In this document: one piece after another, positions 60,001-64,000 of the stretch
Layout of the letters: every line of letters starts with the position of its first letter
Numbering within the stretch: position 1 is the stretch's first letter
Assembly: GCA_015064155.1 (NCBI GenBank)
Contig: SVST01000004.1
Span: 62,001 to 126,000 of the forward strand
Direction: 5' to 3'
Length of the DNA stretch: 64,000 nucleotides
Source: Oscillospiraceae bacterium
Lineage (GTDB): Bacteria; Bacillota; Clostridia; Oscillospirales; CAG-272
The notes under the pieces: generated by a model
Told to the model about the DNA's origin: nothing
The model's input: only the letters and a program-made list of their open reading frames with translations
Database searches by the model: none
Translations under genes and position numbers: made by a program

Positions 60001-60153
60001 ATTTGCATCGTCCATATAGAAATAACAAACAATCTCCCAAGGTCCTTGAGGAGATTCCTGCACTTTCTCTTTTGAACACCCTGCAAACGTCATACCGATC
60101 AATACCAGCCCCAACAAGCATACACACAGGGTCAAATTGATTTTTTTCATCAT
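57100..60153 (-). CDS. Surface lipoprotein with InlB-type and GLUG repeats
   Basis: 1017 residues. Lipobox FAGC (Cys26). The first ~550 residues hold at least seven Listeria/Bacteroides (InlB B-type) repeats of ~65-75 residues, each ending like GYVFNGWCTKKD or LTLYPIWKDY, i.e. a G-x-x-F-x-G-W turn followed by a L-Y-A-x-W strand. The second half has GLUG-type repeats (GGFVGENGETGMISKCFT, VGMIAGYSEQLVQNSTA) in a beta-helix-like series. These modules act in cell-surface adhesion or glycan contact. Last gene of a three-gene operon. Confidence 0.9.
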   Translation of the reverse strand: MMKKINLTLCVCLLGLVLIGMTFAGCSKEKVQESPQGPWEIVCYFYMDDANAPVKYTTQNNKIKIGSVPTKTGYVFNGLFDSKQGGTMYVDELGICQLEMTGDMTLYAQWKAIPHYIVFEAPGATLNTGEDELEVAYGSTLQTFPIPVKQGFTFVGWEDSDGVRYSNGGAVLREKQNFTDRIYQIVENTVRLYARFETKQLTVTFDFNDSRYLKKELSLVYGQSIPEDQFPDLDTGSSIIIGWSAVPGSSEPYRGSVTEDLTLYPIWKDYRVITLNDTFGNQVQVQVYRNEPIDLKTFDLLDRPGYRAEGWYTSSSYSGLPITELTYTLSSSILYAKWEPATYTLQFDAESAGSVFDPITYHIGDSNALPVISRNGYVFNGWCTKKDLTDAPMKSIPTTLYGDYTLYASFSLEQYTIRLYALGGVVSKNEIPITYQGSYQLEVPTRVGYRFLGWFNGESDGATRFTDDKGTPSATYGLLEDLNLYAHWESIKFTVRFDTQGGSSIPPQTVEYNSVLSLPADPTYPGKIFGGWYNEDFTVGYSESYRVLSDITLYAKWITSTPISNAEQLKGIAADPTANYHLTADINLGGAEWQPIAEFSGILNGKGYKISNFTITSTDAIVGFIGTNKGTIKDLTLKDFTLSVTGDAFEAGAVCAINEGTVQDCSVLDAMLVFFATVVDNDEDFACVGGGVVGTNSGTVDGCYAEAEISARSEKDVTYRYGSTGGDLTLFVGMIAGYSEQLVQNSTANGRIEISLSCDAQYHSDTVYSMVVAGGAVGYNEAVLSNCYTDIEIEVVRSYVESGTQGWSAVALGGLVGLNDGTVTACGADGSITDSTGTISCIQIGGFAYNNRNVINNCYSNVSINVLSQGKSSANSYIGGFVSLNSKNITNSYCTGAIATCTRVGTGGFVGENGETGMISKCFTASDVTATTSATSVFIGRFVGAVVDGGTLHKVYYKKDAQFMLNEAPATPTNTVGTQETAENLMNENTIYNTLSWNNTVWITIQDGYPALSWMAS

Positions 60154-60178
60154 AGTTAACTTCCTCAAAAAAATTTCG

Positions 60179-61033
60179 TTATATCGGCTTGAACCGTTTT
60201 GCAACAAGCTTAACCGCTGCAACGATTCCGCTTTTTCCATACTTGATGGCAGTTGCAATTGCAACGCAAGCAATCGAAAGCATCAAGGCAAGCAACAAAA
60301 TGCCTACAAAATACCCTCCGGCAAGATTGATATAATACACCGCGGTTTCATACGTCGAAAACGCAATGACACCAAAAAGCAAATTGAACACGACAAACGC
60401 GCCGATCAAATAAGGAAGTGCCTTGACGGAGTGGCTGATATCGGCTTGGCTGAGATTCATATGAATCGCGATGCACAAAGCAATCACCGCAAATCCCCAC
60501 CAAATTGCACCCAAATCGATGCAAGAAAGGATGGCACCAACCATGCCGGAAAACGTAATCGCGGCATATTTAAGAGAATAAACCGAAATCCCCATCGATT
60601 GTGCCAGGGCAAAATCCTGCAAATATGCTTCAATCTCAACCGCTGCTGCGGGGATCATCGCCTTGATCAAAACACAAATAAATATTGTTCCCACAAAAAT
60701 GGGCGCGGTTCCGATAAAAAACGAACCGATTACTTGATAGATATTCTTGTGATTGTATGTATGACTTACGTATCCCAGCGTTCCCGATTCCTCGTCAATC
60801 TGGAAAAATTTGATCTCAAGAATCTTATGCCCAAACACAAGACACATTAAGGCATGGCTCAATTCGTGAAACGGTGTACCGATGATTCCGGTTCCGTACA
60901 CCACGTATTTTTTGTAGTTCAGCATCCTATAAAACAGCTTATTCAGCACGCGGATCAAAAAACCCACCACAAAAAGGATGCCGATAAAATAAAGAAGCTG
61001 GAGCAAAATGTTTGAAAAAATAATCGAAAACAT
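60179..61033 (-). CDS. Polytopic membrane protein with HELSH zinc motif (M50-like)
   Basis: 284 residues, about seven membrane spans. GTPFHELSHALMCLVFGHKI contains HExxH and resembles M50 peptidases, but a clear second DG motif is not seen. Sits between two large surface-protein genes, 25 bp before the lipoprotein. Might process or assist export of the neighbours; function unproven. Start 61033 with AAGGAG upstream. A stem-loop (arms ATCGGGATG and CATCCCGAT, 61054-61083) precedes it. Confidence 0.72.
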   Translation of the reverse strand: MFSIIFSNILLQLLYFIGILFVVGFLIRVLNKLFYRMLNYKKYVVYGTGIIGTPFHELSHALMCLVFGHKILEIKFFQIDEESGTLGYVSHTYNHKNIYQVIGSFFIGTAPIFVGTIFICVLIKAMIPAAAVEIEAYLQDFALAQSMGISVYSLKYAAITFSGMVGAILSCIDLGAIWWGFAVIALCIAIHMNLSQADISHSVKALPYLIGAFVVFNLLFGVIAFSTYETAVYYINLAGGYFVGILLLALMLSIACVAIATAIKYGKSGIVAAVKLVAKRFKPI

Positions 61034-61097
61034 CGCATTCTCCTTCGTATAAGATCGGGATGCACCGAGTGGTACATCCCGATGGGATATCATATTT

Positions 61098-64000
61098 TTA
61101 CTTCAAATACCAAGTATGTTCGGCAATTTGAGAGGTTACGCTGGTGGAGCCGTTACCCTTTGCACGAATCTGTACGGTCAGTGTGGAAATCGAGCTGTAG
61201 TTCTCAATAATCATGCTGGTGGTCTTTACGGTTTCCCAATCAGAGAACGCACCGCCATCAATGGAAATCGAAATCTCGTAGCCGATTGCGTCTGCAATTG
61301 CGGGCCAGGACAAGAATCCGTCACCCGTCAGCTTAAAGGAAGCGGGGTTGGGAGATGCCAACAACACGATGGTATATCTGGAATTACCGCCCTGCGACTG
61401 AGAATCCAGATAATATACACCCTCATCGTCAAAGCCGCCGCCCAGTGCGTACACTCTTACGGGGATCTCACCCACGGTAGAGGGGAGATACTCAAAGCTT
61501 TCCTCGGCAGAGTTATGAGTTGCACCGCCGATTGTATAGGCGTATCCTCTTGCCCAAGGAGAGGGCTTGGTGACCGAAACAATGATCTTTCCGCTTTCGC
61601 TGTATGCTTCCTCGGAATAAGAAAGCTCAAAATCGGGAGTTTGAAGCTGCTTGGTCATTTGCTGAATATTTGCAGAAGAGGAGTCGATGGTGGTAATGCC
61701 GCCGTCACCGATTGCATAGATATCAATCTGATAGGTTTTCAGCTCTTCGAAATGAGGCGTGTAAGAGAGGATGGATCCCGACTGATGGATCATCGCATCC
61801 ATCTTGACACCGTCAACGTAAACAACGTAGTTGGTTGCGTTGGCAATCGCACTCCACGTGTAAGCACCGTCCACACGGCTCACGTTGGGAGTATGAAGCT
61901 TATAAAGCGTTACAACCGTCGAAAGGTCGGAGTTGATATAGTTGGTTCCGTTACCGATTGCCTTTACTTGGAAGGAATAGGACATACCACCCTCCAAAGA
62001 AGGCAGCTCCATGGTGGTGCCGTTCTTGACTCCGCTGAAGGAAGTCATATTGTTTGCATTGTAAACCTCATAAGTAGGCGTATAGACCGCCGTATTGATG
62101 TTTGCAGGGGCATTCCACATCAACTGGGAGCCGTTAAACTTCACTTCTCCAAAGGTAGGCTTGGAAAGCTTGATGAAGTTAGTGGTGGTACCGGGTTGAG
62201 ATTCCATATAATATACGGTTCTGTCCTCGTTGAAATAGTTTGCCGAGCTGAGCATGTAGATAGGCGTGCCTTCCTCGGTAATCTTTTCATTGATGTTGCT
62301 CATGGTATCAACGGGGATCGCGTTTCCGTCGTTATTGAACACGATGTAGTAGCCCGTCGCGTGAAGCACGGGGGTAAAAGTCAGAACACCCTCGGATGCC
62401 TCGGAGGTATCAATTCTGAGGTTGGTGGGTGCCTCCAGTCTAGTCACCGCAATGGGAGCCGAGTAATTGGAGGGCAATACGTCACTTCCATTCCCCTTTG
62501 CGCAAACGGAAACAGAGTAATTGCCCGCTTCCAGCATGCTCAGCTCGTAAGAGGTTGCACTGCTCGTGTAGCTCTTACCGCCAACGTCGATCACGTATCC
62601 CATACTGCCGTTTACACTACCGTAGGTATAGGTAAAGCCGGAAATATCGGGCGTTGCGGGCGTTGCAAGAACCTTGATCGAGAAAGACAAGGTGTCATCG
62701 CTGAGAGAGGAAAGCGTTGCGTGAATCCTTCCTGCGGTACGGGTCACCGAGCCAACCGCCTGAACTTTAAAGTTATAAATCTGCTCTTCAATCGATGCGG
62801 CAGAAGCCAGCTCGGTCACCTTGAATTGATTGGAAACTCCGTTCATGTGCAGAACGCCGTCCTTGAACAAGCGGTACTGCGTAGCACCTGCTACCGACTG
62901 GAAGCTTACGGTAAAGCCCTGGCTGAGCTTGTTGGCATCGCTGACGATAAAGTTTTCGGGAGCTGCCAGAGGGGCTGCAAGTCTTGTAACGGTAATCGGA
63001 GCCGAGTATCCGGAATCGTATACGTTGTTATTGCCTGCACCCGCCAGTGATTTGATTTCAACCGTGTAAGTACCGTTCGTCAAATATGCGTTTGCATAAA
63101 CGCGCTGGGTTTCGCCAACGGTGATCTCCTGCACAGTACCCGTGGGGTCGGTCACGCGGATCACGTAGCCTGCGGCGTTTGCAACACCGTCCCAAAAGAT
63201 ATTGTTGTTTTCCCGACCGTCAAGCTCCAGGTCCTCGTTCCATTGCAAAACGGGAGCCGGGAGCAACAAAATGCTCACGTTTGCGGACCAAGCAGAGAAA
63301 TAGGTGCTGTCGGAGCTGATGGGCATAATCTGCACGTCGGTCGTTGCGTTGACCGAAAGACCGCTGTATTCGCATGCTGTGATCGCGGGCTTGGGATTGC
63401 CGTTCAGCTTAACGATGTAGCCCGTTGCATTTTCTACGGGACTCCACTTCAAAACACCGTCCTCAACACGGATATCGGACACAGGATCAAGGTATACAAA
63501 CTTCTTGGTTTCACTCACAGTACCGTCAAAGGTAAAGGTATGGTTACCAAGAGCCTTGATCGACACCTCAAACGCAATATTTTGAGAATCGTATGCGATC
63601 GAGGTTGCCTTGCAATCCGAATTGATGCTGATGCCGTTGACCAAAACGTCATAGCCCACTGCGCCCTGGACGACGTTCCAGTGAATCAAGCCGTCGGAAT
63701 AGGTAATCGAATCCTTGTTAACGCTACCGAGAACGGTAACCGCCTTGGTGGCACTCCATACGGAGTAGTAGGAATCGTCACCTTGGATCACGGGACGAAC
63801 CTGAATCGAATGTGCGCCCTCGCCGGTCACCGCAAATTCGGTGAGTGCCCCGTTGTCACGCTCTTCTCCGTCAATGCGAACCAGATAACCGGTTGCATTG
63901 GCAACGGGATCCCAAGAGATCACAGCCGTTTCCGAAACGCGAAGCTCCTGCACGCTGTCCATTGGCTTAAAGGTGATGGTAGTCTTCTTGGAGGGGCTGA
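61098..64000 (-). CDS. Giant FN3-like repeat surface protein, N-terminus beyond window edge
   Basis: At least 967 residues seen; the frame continues through the right edge. About nine to ten repeats of ~95-110 residues, each with a strand such as VISWDPVANATGYLVRIDGE, GLIHWNVVQGAVGYDVLVNG or LKWSPVENATGYIVKLNG: W-x(5)-A-x-GY-x-V-x-(I/L)-(D/N)-G, the fibronectin type III-like pattern of extracellular proteins. The C-terminus (EHTWYLK) has no LPXTG or membrane anchor. Likely secreted or held by its missing N-terminal part. Confidence 0.85.
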   Translation of the reverse strand, partial: SPSKKTTITFKPMDSVQELRVSETAVISWDPVANATGYLVRIDGEERDNGALTEFAVTGEGAHSIQVRPVIQGDDSYYSVWSATKAVTVLGSVNKDSITYSDGLIHWNVVQGAVGYDVLVNGISINSDCKATSIAYDSQNIAFEVSIKALGNHTFTFDGTVSETKKFVYLDPVSDIRVEDGVLKWSPVENATGYIVKLNGNPKPAITACEYSGLSVNATTDVQIMPISSDSTYFSAWSANVSILLLPAPVLQWNEDLELDGRENNNIFWDGVANAAGYVIRVTDPTGTVQEITVGETQRVYANAYLTNGTYTVEIKSLAGAGNNNVYDSGYSAPITVTRLAAPLAAPENFIVSDANKLSQGFTVSFQSVAGATQYRLFKDGVLHMNGVSNQFKVTELASAASIEEQIYNFKVQAVGSVTRTAGRIHATLSSLSDDTLSFSIKVLATPATPDISGFTYTYGSVNGSMGYVIDVGGKSYTSSATSYELSMLEAGNYSVSVCAKGNGSDVLPSNYSAPIAVTRLEAPTNLRIDTSEASEGVLTFTPVLHATGYYIVFNNDGNAIPVDTMSNINEKITEEGTPIYMLSSANYFNEDRTVYYMESQPGTTTNFIKLSKPTFGEVKFNGSQLMWNAPANINTAVYTPTYEVYNANNMTSFSGVKNGTTMELPSLEGGMSYSFQVKAIGNGTNYINSDLSTVVTLYKLHTPNVSRVDGAYTWSAIANATNYVVYVDGVKMDAMIHQSGSILSYTPHFEELKTYQIDIYAIGDGGITTIDSSSANIQQMTKQLQTPDFELSYSEEAYSESGKIIVSVTKPSPWARGYAYTIGGATHNSAEESFEYLPSTVGEIPVRVYALGGGFDDEGVYYLDSQSQGGNSRYTIVLLASPNPASFKLTGDGFLSWPAIADAIGYEISISIDGGAFSDWETVKTTSMIIENYSSISTLTVQIRAKGNGSTSVTSQIAEHTWYLK

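Noticed and set aside
61116-63050. Long plus-strand open frame antisense to the FN3-like protein
   Set aside because: It mirrors the third codon positions of the repeat gene, lacks a ribosome site and has low-complexity composition; the minus frame shows clear domain repeats.
1-64000. tRNA, rRNA or phage genes
   Set aside because: Reading both strands I found no cloverleaf-like CCA-ended segment, rRNA core or phage structural/integrase motif; a covariance search would be needed to be certain.

Overview
The window looks like chromosomal DNA of an anaerobic, gut-type Bacillota of class Clostridia (Oscillospirales/Christensenellales-like). This is inferred from purine-rich Shine-Dalgarno sites, vegetative promoters of the TTGACA / 17 bp / TATAAT kind, ECF-type vitamin transport, a class I preQ1 riboswitch, a THF riboswitch, CCG-type iron-sulfur proteins and an electron-transfer flavoprotein. 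It carries many sugar-handling genes. I saw no rRNA, tRNA, CRISPR array, phage or plasmid gene.

Layout. 0-16.7 kb is mostly housekeeping: an FkbM methyltransferase cut by the left edge, a HIT protein, aspartokinase, MalQ, a complete potABCD polyamine importer, a small M50 protease, a cold-shock protein, and a vitamin block in the order THF riboswitch, folT, folC, preQ1 riboswitch, queT, cca. A secreted EndA-like nuclease and a nucleoside hydrolase follow. 16.7-42.3 kb is a carbohydrate region: three Gfo/Idh/MocA oxidoreductases, three AraC regulators, a deacetylase, an SGNH hydrolase, GH31, GH20-like and WbsX/GH99-like enzymes, a CBM9-like protein, two TIM-barrel isomerases, a ROK kinase and a MATE exporter. 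Embedded in it is a three-gene HPrK-like / PqqD-like / S26 peptidase cassette with no visible substrate peptide.

42.3-52.5 kb is the most striking segment. A divergent RpiR-type repressor faces nine tightly packed genes: a flavin oxidase, an Fe-S partner, a class II aldolase, a PfkB kinase, an IolB-like isomerase, an FGGY kinase, a NagB-like isomerase/deaminase, NagA, and a single-chain EtfB-EtfA fusion. This reads as a complete catabolic route for an unidentified, probably N-acetylated or oxidised, sugar whose oxidation step passes electrons to a dedicated ETF.

52.5-57 kb holds two Xre regulators, a COG3044-type ATPase with an elaborate attenuator leader, and a TIM-barrel hydrolase-like gene. 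57-64 kb is a surface operon: a giant FN3-like repeat protein running off the right edge, a membrane protein with a HELSH zinc motif, and an InlB/GLUG-repeat lipoprotein.

Several hairpin families recur in the intergenic spaces, and two very short reading frames look like the surviving N-termini of lost genes.
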